Assembly: GCA_964617335.1 (NCBI GenBank)
Contig: CAZTXG010000034.1
Span: 1-17,000, forward strand
DNA: 17,000 nt
Source: UBA2658 sp964617335
Lineage (GTDB): Bacteria > Bacillota > Clostridia > Oscillospirales > Oscillospiraceae
Direction: 5' to 3'
Position numbers and translations under genes: made by a program. The notes below the pieces were generated by a model. The model was not told the DNA's origin. It searched no databases and saw only the letters and a list, made by a program, of their open reading frames with translations. Below are positions 6,773-14,264 of this stretch, in pieces. Numbering within the stretch: position 1 is the stretch's first letter; each line of letters opens with the position of its first letter.

Positions 6773-7735
6773 CTACCTTTTTCCCTTGTCGTAAATTTCT
6801 CCCAAGGCTCTTGGGGCACGGTTTGTGGAGGAAAAGAACATAAGCAAAAGGAGGGTCAAAACATAGGGCAAAATCATAATAATATCCGCAAAGGCGCTGG
6901 TAAACCCCAAAGCCTGAGCAAGCTTGTACCCGCCGCTTCGGGCAAAGCCGAAAAGCAGACAGGCCAAAAGAGTGGGGCCTATTTTCCAGTTTCCGAAAAT
7001 CAGCGCCGCAATGGCAAGAAAGCCGTAGCCAGAATAAATGGTGGGGGAAAAGCTTGCGGAGATAGAATAGGCAAAGCACATACCCCCAAGGCCGGATAAG
7101 GCACCGGAAATCATAACCGCTATAAAGCGCAGCTTTGAAACGCTGATTCCCGCAGCGTCCACAGCATGGGGGTTGTCCCCGCAGGCACGAAGGCGCAGAC
7201 CAAAACGGCTTTTATAAAGGACATAGCTCGCAATAAGAGCTGCTGCAATTATAATCGGCTGATAATAATAAACATCGGTGAAAAATGCCCCCAGAACAGG
7301 AACCCTTGATATGACGGGAACGGTGAACTTCTCGCAGATGCCCAAGACAAATTTGTTTGTAGGTTTGCCAAATAAAACGGTGTTAAACTGGCTGGTTAAA
7401 AAGGCTGTTAAAGCCGTTGCAAGAATGTTTATAACGACGCCGGATATAACCTGATTTGCCTTAAAGTTTATGCACAAAACCGCATGAACCATTGAAAACA
7501 CCATACCCCCCAAAAGGGCAAAAAACATGGCGGTAATAAACATGGGAGTTTCTATCCCCGCAAGCCTTCCGCCGCTGATTGCCATAACAGCGGCAGCCCC
7601 CGCAAAGGCACCGAAGCCCTGAAAGCCCTCTAGTGCAAGGTTTGTAACTCCGCTTCTCTCGCTGAAAATGCCGCCAATTGCAATTATAAAAAGAGGAAGG
7701 GCAAAGGCAAGGCCCTCTATTATGATATAGTTCAT
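6773..7735 (-). CDS. Nucleoside ABC transporter permease (BmpC/NupQ type)
   Basis: A 320-residue integral membrane protein, the second permease of a Bmp-type ABC importer for nucleosides. It starts MNYIIIEGLAFALPLFIIAIGGIFSERSG; the FSERSGVTNLALEG segment is characteristic of this permease, with RFGLRLRACGDNPHAVDAAGI (residues about 192-212) as the cytoplasmic coupling loop. Several long hydrophobic segments fit a membrane protein of normal family length. Its ATG overlaps the stop of the preceding permease by 4 nt (ATGA), so the two are translationally coupled. It ends about 40 nt before the bidirectional terminator and closes the operon. Substrate assignment rests on the family and on the neighbouring PnrA-type lipoprotein and purine nucleoside phosphorylase. 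Confidence 0.9.
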   Translation of the reverse strand: MNYIIIEGLAFALPLFIIAIGGIFSERSGVTNLALEGFQGFGAFAGAAAVMAISGGRLAGIETPMFITAMFFALLGGMVFSMVHAVLCINFKANQVISGVVINILATALTAFLTSQFNTVLFGKPTNKFVLGICEKFTVPVISRVPVLGAFFTDVYYYQPIIIAAALIASYVLYKSRFGLRLRACGDNPHAVDAAGISVSKLRFIAVMISGALSGLGGMCFAYSISASFSPTIYSGYGFLAIAALIFGNWKIGPTLLACLLFGFARSGGYKLAQALGFTSAFADIIMILPYVLTLLLLMFFSSTNRAPRALGEIYDKGKR

Positions 7736-8916
7736 ACCCTGTCCCCCTCCTCATCTTCCTGTCTTAGTCTGCGCTTTTCGTCTCGAACCTCGTCTTTTGC
7801 CTGAGAAACCCTGTGCTTTATATAAGCTCCGCAGGCAGAAAACAGCAGTATAAGCCCTGTTATAAGCTGGGATATTTCCTGAGGGACATTAAGGGTTGAG
7901 CTCATATAGTTGCTGCCCTTTGATATGACAGTTATTAGAAGGGAGGAAAACAAAATTCCGATGGGATGAGAGTTGCCCAAAAGGCAAACAGCAATGGAGT
8001 CAAAGCCCAGAGATGACAAAACTCTCGGCTGAATGGAGTTAAAGTTTCCAAGATAATAGGTAACACCGGCAAGTCCGGCGAGAGCGCCCGAAATCGCCAT
8101 AGCCATAATAATGTTTCTCCCAACGTTTATGCCAGCATATTTTGCCGCCTTTTTGTTGAGTCCAACCACCTTAAGCTCATAGCCCGCACGAGTTTTGTCC
8201 ATAAGAAACTTAACAAGAAAGGCCGTCGGTATAGCAAGGATAAAGCCCAGGGGGATGTCCATTTTAAGACCGAAAAGTTCAATATTCGTAAGGGTCAGCC
8301 TTGCGCTTGCGCTGATATATCGGGACTGGCGGGAAACCGTGTCTATAAATCTTGTATTTATGAAATAGCTTATAATATACGAAAAAATATAGTTTAGCAT
8401 AATCGAGGATACAACCTCATTTATGTTAAATCTATGCTTTAACCAGCCTATAAGCGAGCCTGCCGCCCCCCCGCCCGCTATGCCGATTATAAGCACCAAA
8501 GGCAGGGCCGCCGCTGCCGGAAGCTTGCTATATCCAATAGTAATAGAGGCTATGAAACCGGGAACGAGCATCTGCCCTGATATGCCGATGTTAAATAGGC
8601 CCGCCTTAAGAGCAACAGCAACTGCCAGCGCCGCAAATATCATAGGAGTAAGGATGTTGAGCATGCTCATAAAGTCGGTTAAAATGTTCTTTTTTGCGGC
8701 ATAGCTTACCTTTGGCAGTAATCCGCTGCCCTGCAAAAAGCTGCGAAAGGCTATTAAAGGGTTTTTACCAAGGCTGAGCAGCAATATGGATGCGGCGAGA
8801 AGACTTAAGATTATGGCAAAAAGCGGTATGGTAAAGCCCTGATATTTTTCATTTCCTAAAAGGGCGATAAAACTTCGGCGAAAGGGGTTTTTCAAAGCGT
8901 TTTTCGGCTTTTTCAT
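7732..8916 (-). CDS. Nucleoside ABC transporter permease (BmpB/NupP type)
   Basis: A 394-residue integral membrane protein, the larger permease of the same importer. After a short basic N-terminus come several hydrophobic helices. The family segments KAGLFNIGISGQM, HRFNINEVVSSIMLNYI and TRAGYELKVVGLNKKAAKYAGI (the ATPase-coupling loop) are clear. The last 35 residues form a highly charged cytoplasmic tail (KDEVRDEKRRLRQEDEEGD), longer and more charged than I expect for the family. It overlaps the ATPase stop by 4 nt at its start and the next permease start by 4 nt at its end, so ATPase and both permeases form one coupled unit. Confidence 0.9.
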   Translation of the reverse strand: MKKPKNALKNPFRRSFIALLGNEKYQGFTIPLFAIILSLLAASILLLSLGKNPLIAFRSFLQGSGLLPKVSYAAKKNILTDFMSMLNILTPMIFAALAVAVALKAGLFNIGISGQMLVPGFIASITIGYSKLPAAAALPLVLIIGIAGGGAAGSLIGWLKHRFNINEVVSSIMLNYIFSYIISYFINTRFIDTVSRQSRYISASARLTLTNIELFGLKMDIPLGFILAIPTAFLVKFLMDKTRAGYELKVVGLNKKAAKYAGINVGRNIIMAMAISGALAGLAGVTYYLGNFNSIQPRVLSSLGFDSIAVCLLGNSHPIGILFSSLLITVISKGSNYMSSTLNVPQEISQLITGLILLFSACGAYIKHRVSQAKDEVRDEKRRLRQEDEEGDRV

Positions 8917-10442
8917 ACAGACTTCACCCCCATCATAAATTCGCCCACCTGATTTGAAGTAAGGCTGCCGGCGGCAGCTATGGTCTGCATTTCGCCGCTG
9001 TACATAACGCCTATGGTGTCGGCAAGGCTTATAATTTCCTCCAGCTCAAGGGAAATAAGGAGAATTGCCTTCCCCTTTTCTCTTTCGGAAAGTATCTGTC
9101 TGTGTATATTTTCGATGGCGCCAATGTCAAGCCCCCTTGTGGGCTGGACAAAAATCATAAGCTCGGAATCGGAAACTATCTCCCTTGCCACTATGGCCTT
9201 TTGCTGGTTTCCCCCAGACATGGAGCGAACCTGAGTTTTTGCCCCCTGACCGCTTCGAATGTCATATTCATCTATAAGTTTTTGACCATGACTTAAAAAT
9301 TCCTCATGGCGCAAAATGCCGTTTTTGCAGAAAGGCTCCTTGTAATAATCTTTAAGGGCAAGATTTTCCCCAAGGGAAAAGTCCAGCACAAGGCCAACCT
9401 CCTGCCTGTCTTGGGGAATGTATGATATGCCTGCCTCCGAGCGCTCTCGGACGCTCATTTCGCTAATATCCCTTCCCTTTAAGCTAATTGTGCCGGAGGA
9501 CTTTATAAGTCCCGCTATGGCATCGGCAAGCTCCTCCTGCCCGTTTCCGGAAACTCCGGCAACGGCAAAAATTTCACCTGCTTTTATGTCAAAGGAAACA
9601 TCTTTCACAACTGCCACACCGTCAGAGTTTCTAACGCCAAGTCCAGAAACAGAAAGTACATTTTCTCCAAAATTGGCCTTCGCTTTTTCCGTTTGGAAGC
9701 TGATTTCCCTGCCCACCATGAGGTTTGCCATGGTTTTTGTGGAGGTAGTTTCAACATCCAAAACATCCACAAGCTTGCCCCTGCACAAAATAGCGCAGCG
9801 GTCAGCCACCTTTTTAATTTCTTCCAGCTTGTGGGTTATAAGGATAATAGTTTTTCCCGAATTGCGAAGCTCTCTTATAATTTCCAGCAGAAATTCAATT
9901 TCCTGAGGGGTAAGAACGGCTGTTGGCTCGTCAAAAATAAGAATTTCCGCCTCTCGGTAGAGCATTTTTAAAATCTCTACCCGCTGCTGTATGGAAACAC
10001 CGATTTCCTCAATCTTTTTTTTGGGGTCAACCTCAAGGCCATAGCGCTTTGAAAGCTCGGCTATTTTCTTGTTTGTGCCCTTGACATCCACAGAGGGCAA
10101 AAGACCCAGAAAACGGTTTTTCGGCTCCATCCCCAGAATGATGTTTTCTGTTATGGAATAGTTTTGAACAAGCTTAAAATGCTGATGAACCATGCCAATA
10201 TTAAGTTTTGCGGCATAGGCGGGAGAAATTATGTTCTCCTTTTTACCGCGAATGAAAATTTCCCCCTCATCCGGCTCGTACATACCGAAAAGCATACTCA
10301 TAAGGGTGGATTTTCCGGCTCCGTTTTCACCCAAAATAGCGTATATCTCGCCTTTTTTTATGGAGATGGAAACATCGTCGTTGGCAACTATTCCGGGAAA
10401 GCGCTTTGTTATATGGCGCATTTCAACAATATAATCGTTCAT
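8913..10442 (-). CDS. Nucleoside ABC transporter ATP-binding protein, double ABC domain (NupO type)
   Basis: A 509-residue protein with two ABC domains in tandem, as in sugar and nucleoside importers. Domain 1 has Walker A GENGAGKST (38-46), Q-loop VHQHF (85-89), the variant signature VSIQQRVEILK (149-159), Walker B ILIFDEP (D171, E172) and switch His204. Domain 2 is the degenerate half: its Walker A reads GVSGNGQEE without the Lys, while the signature MSGGNQQKAIVAREI is good, and Walker B reads LMIFVQPTRGLD with Gln where Asp is expected. This asymmetry is normal for the family. The ATG at 10442 fits homologues (MNDYIVEMRHITKRFPG). A strong promoter lies 45-70 bp upstream. It drives uptake of the nucleoside delivered by the lipoprotein encoded at 11801-12982. 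Confidence 0.93.
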   Translation of the reverse strand: MNDYIVEMRHITKRFPGIVANDDVSISIKKGEIYAILGENGAGKSTLMSMLFGMYEPDEGEIFIRGKKENIISPAYAAKLNIGMVHQHFKLVQNYSITENIILGMEPKNRFLGLLPSVDVKGTNKKIAELSKRYGLEVDPKKKIEEIGVSIQQRVEILKMLYREAEILIFDEPTAVLTPQEIEFLLEIIRELRNSGKTIILITHKLEEIKKVADRCAILCRGKLVDVLDVETTSTKTMANLMVGREISFQTEKAKANFGENVLSVSGLGVRNSDGVAVVKDVSFDIKAGEIFAVAGVSGNGQEELADAIAGLIKSSGTISLKGRDISEMSVRERSEAGISYIPQDRQEVGLVLDFSLGENLALKDYYKEPFCKNGILRHEEFLSHGQKLIDEYDIRSGQGAKTQVRSMSGGNQQKAIVAREIVSDSELMIFVQPTRGLDIGAIENIHRQILSEREKGKAILLISLELEEIISLADTIGVMYSGEMQTIAAAGSLTSNQVGEFMMGVKSV

Positions 10443-10485
10443 AGCGGCTTCTTCTTTCCTCTGGTAGTTAAGACATATTTAATCT

Positions 10486-10514
10486 ATTTTACACGTTTGC
10501 TCCAAGGCTGTCAA
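10486..10514 (-). promoter_or_regulatory. Predicted sigma-A promoter of the ATPase/permease operon
   Basis: Read on the - strand: consensus TTGACA at 10514-10509, a 17-bp spacer and TAAAAT at 10491-10486. It lies in the 180-bp gap between the EamA gene and the ATPase gene, so the transporter core can be expressed independently of the binding protein and EamA. Confidence 0.8.
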
Positions 10515-10622
10515 AATAAATAATCTTCTGTCTGATTTTATCCATTCAGCGTTTATTTTCGCAAAACAAACAATCTATTCAGCTTTAAAAAGCTCTGTAC
10601 TTTTAAAACTCCAAGTTAAAAT

Positions 10623-11495
10623 TCAGCTTGCAAGCTTATCTTTTCGTCGGCGGTAAAGTTCTCCGAAGGCGGCTCCGCCTAAAATCAGAATGGCACCTGC
10701 CGCCTGTAATGGAGATAAGCGCTCATGGAGGAAAACCGCGGAGAGTGCCAGAGCCGAAACGGGCTCCAGATATCCGCAAATTGCCACAGTTTGGGCAGGC
10801 AGATTTGAAATAGATGAAAAATACAAATAGCAGCCTATGCCTGTGTTTACTATGCCCAAGACCAAAATCGCCCCTATGCTTTCGGAACTTATGTCTATCT
10901 TTGCTCCCTGCTTTATCAAAACAAATATTCCAACTGTTAAAAAGCTTATAAAAAGCTGATACATAGAGTTTTTAAGACCCTTTATCCCCGCTGCTTTCTT
11001 ATTAAAAATTACCATAAAAGCATAGGTGACAGCCGACATAATCCCGCAAAACAGCCCCCATGAAAGGCCTTTTTGGTAAAGCTCCTGATTGTTTAGTAAA
11101 AACATTCCGCACAAAACCGCAAAAAAGCCTAAAAGCTTTGCCCCGCTTATTTTTTCCCCAAATACCAAGGGGGAAAGGGCCATTACAAAAACAGGGCCGC
11201 AATAGTAGGAAAGTGTTGCAAGGCTCACTCCAATATTGGCATAGGCTTCATAGAGAAACATCCAGCTTGCCCCCATGGAAACCCCTGAGATAATTATGTA
11301 TAAAATATCCTTTTTGCCTGCTTTTTCATCTATTGGACGCTTTGTAAAGATATAGACGGCAAATAAAAACAAGCTTCCTATAAAGGTTCGCAGCAATACA
11401 ATTTCATAACTGCTCATAAAGATATGGCTTGCCACAATTCCATTGGAGCCAAAAATTAATACAGACAGTAAATATTTAAAATACGCTTTTTTCAT
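10623..11495 (-). CDS. EamA-family (DMT superfamily) permease
   Basis: A 290-residue membrane protein with two EamA repeats and about ten hydrophobic segments. The typical blocks are SVLIFGSNGIVA at the N-terminus, ATLSYYCGPVFVMALSPLVFGEKIS at the end of repeat 1, and AICGYLEPVSALALSAVFLHERLSPLQAAGAILILGG in repeat 2. It ends in a basic tail. Members export or import small metabolites, amino acids or nucleosides, and the substrate cannot be told from sequence. A GTG at 11510 extends the frame by five codons, but ATG 11495 has GAGAG upstream and gives the family N-terminus. It lies between the nucleoside-binding lipoprotein and the transporter ATPase on the same strand, separated from the first by a terminator-like hairpin and from the second by a new promoter. 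Confidence 0.88.
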   Translation of the reverse strand: MKKAYFKYLLSVLIFGSNGIVASHIFMSSYEIVLLRTFIGSLFLFAVYIFTKRPIDEKAGKKDILYIIISGVSMGASWMFLYEAYANIGVSLATLSYYCGPVFVMALSPLVFGEKISGAKLLGFFAVLCGMFLLNNQELYQKGLSWGLFCGIMSAVTYAFMVIFNKKAAGIKGLKNSMYQLFISFLTVGIFVLIKQGAKIDISSESIGAILVLGIVNTGIGCYLYFSSISNLPAQTVAICGYLEPVSALALSAVFLHERLSPLQAAGAILILGGAAFGELYRRRKDKLAS

Positions 11496-11800
11496 GGTTT
11501 TATCTCTCACTAAAAAATTATTATATATGCTAAGTGTACCATAGATTTACGAGTTTCGATAATATATATTTTTTTCTTCTTATTTCAAGACAAGAAGGAT
11601 TGGGCGGGTCTTTGCGAAAGTGTATAGTAATACGATAAGATAAAAAGACAAAGCTTCAAAAATCAGATAAGGGACACTGCCTTATACAAAGCAGCATCCC
11701 TTATTTTTCAATATTTAATTTCTAAAATTTCATACTGCTTGCCTCGGTGCTTTAAATAGCTGTTTTAGTATTTAAAGGGCCAAGTCATTTTATAAAGGTC
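11496..11800. other. 305-bp intergenic region between the lipoprotein and EamA genes
   Basis: It contains the long hairpin at 11667-11704 and AT-rich sequence in front of the EamA gene. On the - strand a TACACT box about 35 bp before the EamA start could be a -10 element, but I find no convincing -35 partner. No coding frame is supported here. Confidence 0.5.
11667..11704. terminator. Long hairpin after the nucleoside-binding lipoprotein gene, probable terminator
   Basis: ATAAGGGA (11667-11674) pairs with TCCCTTAT (11697-11704). Allowing G-U pairs, the stem extends inwards through CTGC/GCAG to about 17 bp with a 4-nt loop. On the - strand it is followed by CTGATTTTTG, a delayed T-run; on the + strand TTTTT follows immediately. 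It sits about 100 nt beyond the lipoprotein stop and probably ends most of its transcripts. Confidence 0.65.
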
Positions 11801-12982
11801 TTATTCCAGGCCTTTGAAACTTTCAACAGTTTCCTCGCTGAAGTTAGAGGGAGGAACAATTTCGCCGCTCTTTATGAGCTGATATACTTCATCAAGGGCT
11901 GCAAGAGTTTCCTCAGACAACTGCTGGCGTCCGTCTGCTGAGACATAACCGGTGGAATCGCTGTCGGCATAAAGGGTGTAGTTTCCGCCCTCGAAGCTGC
12001 CATCCGCAATGGCGCCCAGCTGGCGCTCTACGTTAATGGCCATATTCTTAAGAGCAGAGGTTAAAACGATGTTGCTGTCGCCGTTTACACCGTCGTCAAA
12101 CTGGTCAACGTCACAGCCGATAACATAAACACCATTTGCTTCCTTGGCAGCTGTGAAAACGCCGTTTCCGGAGTTTCCGGCAGCTACGAAGATAATGTCA
12201 ACACCCTGGTCAATGAGAGCCGCGCCGACAACCTTGCCTGTTGCAGGGTCGTTAAAGTCGCCAACATAGTTTCCGCCCACATCGATACCGCGAACGTCAA
12301 CACCTGCATAGGAAGCTATTTCAACACACTCGGCCTCGGTGCCAAGCTTTGCGTTAGCATAGGCAACACCTGCTTCAAAGCCAAACTGATAGTTGACATT
12401 AGAAGGATAGGCAATGCCGTTTACAACAGCGACCTTTCCGGTCTTTGTCTCCATGGCAGCGGCAATTCCCGCAAAGAATCCGCTTTCATGCTCTGCAAAC
12501 TGCATGGCGTAGATATTGTCCACAACAGGAGAATCTCCCTCAGCATCTTCCATGTTTGCTGGGAAGGAGTCAACAAGGATAAAGAACTTGTCGGGGTTTT
12601 CCTGAGCCAAAGTGGTGATTCCGCCAAACTGGAAGCCGGGGGTTACGATAACGTCGTAATCTGCTATGATTTCTGCAACGGCATTCACGGAGTTGTTGAT
12701 GTCGCCCTCCTGAATGGGGCTTACCGTAGAGCCGGGATTTGCGTCGATAAAGGCCAAAATGCCCTCATAGTTGTCCTGATTGAAGGAGCCGTCGTCCACG
12801 CCGGAGGGGCTTGTGACTATGGCAATCTTAAGGCCTTCGCCATCTTCGGTGTCGGGGGCAACCGGAGTGTCGGTTTCAGCGTTTTCGGGAATGTCTGTTT
12901 CCGTAGTGGGATTTTTAGCACCACAGGCGCCTAAAGCAAAAATCATTGCAAGGGCCAGTGCTAATGCAAGAAACTTTTTCAT
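11801..12982 (-). CDS. Bmp/PnrA-family nucleoside-binding lipoprotein
   Basis: A 393-residue substrate-binding protein of the BMP family, which delivers purine nucleosides to the ABC importer encoded nearby. It has a lipoprotein signal peptide: basic MKK, a hydrophobic Leu/Ala core and the lipobox LGAC with Cys20 as the lipid-anchored residue. An acidic Thr/Pro-rich linker follows (about 22-48). The periplasmic-binding fold includes GVDDGSFNQDNYEGI, where FNQ matches the conserved base-stacking and hydrogen-bonding region of PnrA-type proteins, then QFAEHESGFFAGIAAAM and VIGCDVDQFDDG. The ATG at 12982 is preceded by GGAGG at good spacing. It has its own strong promoter (13044-13072). Together with the phosphorylase upstream it points to purine nucleoside scavenging. 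Confidence 0.92.
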   Translation of the reverse strand: MKKFLALALALAMIFALGACGAKNPTTETDIPENAETDTPVAPDTEDGEGLKIAIVTSPSGVDDGSFNQDNYEGILAFIDANPGSTVSPIQEGDINNSVNAVAEIIADYDVIVTPGFQFGGITTLAQENPDKFFILVDSFPANMEDAEGDSPVVDNIYAMQFAEHESGFFAGIAAAMETKTGKVAVVNGIAYPSNVNYQFGFEAGVAYANAKLGTEAECVEIASYAGVDVRGIDVGGNYVGDFNDPATGKVVGAALIDQGVDIIFVAAGNSGNGVFTAAKEANGVYVIGCDVDQFDDGVNGDSNIVLTSALKNMAINVERQLGAIADGSFEGGNYTLYADSDSTGYVSADGRQQLSEETLAALDEVYQLIKSGEIVPPSNFSEETVESFKGLE

Positions 12983-13012
12983 TTCATACCTCCATAAAAT
13001 ATGTAAGCCTTA

Positions 13013-13030
13013 GCGAAGCATCTGCTCCGC
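13013..13030 (-). promoter_or_regulatory. Leader hairpin of the nucleoside-binding lipoprotein mRNA
   Basis: On the - strand GCGGAGC (13030-13024) pairs with GCTTCGC (13019-13013) with one G-U pair and a 4-nt loop. It begins only a few bases after the expected transcription start, about 30 nt before the coding sequence. It might stabilise the 5' end of an abundant mRNA. The role is inferred. Confidence 0.45.
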
Positions 13031-13043
13031 ACTTGACGTGGTC

Positions 13044-13072
13044 ATTATAATCCTTTTTCCAATAGTTTGCAA
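13044..13072 (-). promoter_or_regulatory. Predicted sigma-A promoter of the nucleoside-binding lipoprotein gene
   Basis: Read on the - strand: TTGCAA at 13072-13067, a 17-bp spacer and a consensus TATAAT at 13049-13044. The start site would be near 13037, giving a leader of about 55 nt that contains a hairpin and the GGAGG ribosome binding site. Confidence 0.8.
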
Positions 13073-13181
13073 GTAAATAACATTATATTTAAATATTCTT
13101 AACATTTACTTAACACCTTTGTAATAACTTATGTGCAGATAAAGGCCAAAATATGCCTTTAATTAAGGCCTCATAAAAGCT

Positions 13182-13224
13182 TTTCCCCCTTCCGGCGGCT
13201 TTATAAAGACTCGGAAGGGGGAAA
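13182..13224. terminator. 13-bp perfect hairpin downstream of the phosphorylase gene
   Basis: TTTCCCCCTTCCG (13182-13194) is perfectly complementary to CGGAAGGGGGAAA (13212-13224). The 17-nt loop itself holds the palindrome CTTTATAAAG. TTTTT follows on the + strand side; the - strand side continues AGCTTTTATG, a weaker tail. It lies about 80 nt beyond the phosphorylase stop and probably terminates that gene despite the better T-run pointing the other way. Confidence 0.65.
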
Positions 13225-13301
13225 TTTTTAAAAATCTTTGAAGCCATGGTCACAGATATGGGAAAGCAGCTGTCTTTAGCCATGGCAAAGCAGGGCAGCT
13301 T

Positions 13302-14132
13302 TTATAGTATACTGCTTATTTTAACAATGGACTTGGTGACAAGCTCTGTAAACTGTTTTGAAACACGGTTTGCCGTTTCCTGAACCTCATCATGGGTGAG
13401 GGGCTGATTTGACATACCGGCGGCAAGGTTTGATATGCATGAAATACCGCAGACCCGCAGGCCCATATGCCTTGCAGCTATGGCCTCCACAGCGGTGCTC
13501 ATACCCAAAGCGTCCCCGCCTAAGGCCCTGCACATTCTAACCTCGGCAGGACTTTCAAACTGGGGGCCTGTAAGCTGAAGATAGGTGCCTTCTTTAATAT
13601 GAATGCCGTTTTCTGCAGCAGTCTCTCTTATAGCAGAGCAAAGCTCCAAGTCATAAATGCGGCTCATGTCGGGAAAACGAGTTCCCAGACTTTCAATATT
13701 TTCCCCGATTAAAGGTGAGGGAACAAAGCACGAGATTTGGTCACGGATAAGCATGAAATCCCCGGGATTAAAGCTAAAATTAGCCCCTCCCGCGGCATTG
13801 GTTAAAAAAAGAGCCTTTGCCCCCATAAGCGCCATAAGCCTTGCGGGCAAAACAACATCGCTCATAGGATAACCTTCGTAATAATGCACTCTGCCCTGCA
13901 TAACAACAACGGGAACCTTTTCAACGTAGCCGAAAATAAAACGTCCCTCATGGCCTAAAACCGTGGATACTGGAAAACCCTCGATATCCTTATATTCAAT
14001 AACAGCACGGGCATCAATCTGCCTGCCGTAATCACCAAGACCCGAGCCTAAAATAAGTCCAATAAGGGGCTTAAAATTTGTTTTTCCCCTAATGCAATCA
14101 AGACAGCTCATAAGCTTTTTTTCTATATCCAT
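13302..14132 (-). CDS. Purine nucleoside phosphorylase, trimeric (type II) family
   Basis: A 276-residue cytosolic enzyme that splits inosine, guanosine and their deoxy forms with phosphate into free base and (deoxy)ribose-1-phosphate. Visible family motifs are the phosphate loop GSGLG (29-33), His61 in LGHEG, GRVHYYEG (80-87), TNAAGG (111-116), TGPQFE with Glu193 and GMST (210-213). Base-recognition Asn235 lies in CISNLAAG, with His247 downstream. Asn at this position points to 6-oxopurines rather than adenosine. Length is typical. The ATG at 14132 follows GGAGG at good spacing. It faces the aldolase gene across 132 bp and lies upstream of the nucleoside importer genes on the same strand, which fits uptake plus cleavage of purine nucleosides. 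Confidence 0.94.
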   Translation of the reverse strand: MDIEKKLMSCLDCIRGKTNFKPLIGLILGSGLGDYGRQIDARAVIEYKDIEGFPVSTVLGHEGRFIFGYVEKVPVVVMQGRVHYYEGYPMSDVVLPARLMALMGAKALFLTNAAGGANFSFNPGDFMLIRDQISCFVPSPLIGENIESLGTRFPDMSRIYDLELCSAIRETAAENGIHIKEGTYLQLTGPQFESPAEVRMCRALGGDALGMSTAVEAIAARHMGLRVCGISCISNLAAGMSNQPLTHDEVQETANRVSKQFTELVTKSIVKISSIL

Positions 14133-14200
14133 TATAAACCTCCGTTTTTTTCTTTTCTTTGCAAGATTATTTTACCACAAGCTTTAAAAAAAATCCATAC

Positions 14201-14231
14201 TTGACTTAAGGCCCTATGGGTTTATTATAAT
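14201..14231 (+). promoter_or_regulatory. Predicted promoter of the aldolase-nitroreductase unit
   Basis: TTGACT at 14201-14206 and a consensus TATAAT at 14226-14231, separated by 19 bp, longer than the ideal 17. It lies in the divergent gap with the phosphorylase gene. A - strand TAAAAT (14174-14169) may be the -10 of the phosphorylase, but its -35 is unclear. Confidence 0.6.
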
Positions 14232-14264
14232 ATGTATAAGCACTTTTTAAGAAAGGATGATAAT

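Larger units (their letters stand above)
12983..13301. other. 319-bp intergenic region between phosphorylase and lipoprotein genes
   Basis: Contents in - strand order: the 13-bp hairpin at 13182-13224, a small palindrome around GCCTTTAATTAAGGC (13155-13169), an AT-rich stretch, the lipoprotein promoter (13044-13072) and a leader hairpin (13013-13030). No coding frame is supported. I see no guanine-riboswitch-like sequence. Confidence 0.6.

Noticed and set aside
6743..7099. Open frames antisense to the permease and ATPase genes
   Set aside because: They mirror strongly coding genes on the other strand, have low-complexity or atypical composition and no ribosome binding sites or recognisable domains.
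8913..10442. Missing Walker A lysine and Walker B aspartate in the second ABC domain as a sign of an inactive transporter
   Set aside because: Degeneracy of the second nucleotide site is usual in double-ABC ATPases of sugar and nucleoside importers; the first site is intact.
12983..13301. Purine riboswitch upstream of the nucleoside-binding lipoprotein
   Set aside because: The leader after the predicted promoter is only about 55 nt and lacks the conserved loop and junction sequences of guanine/adenine riboswitches.
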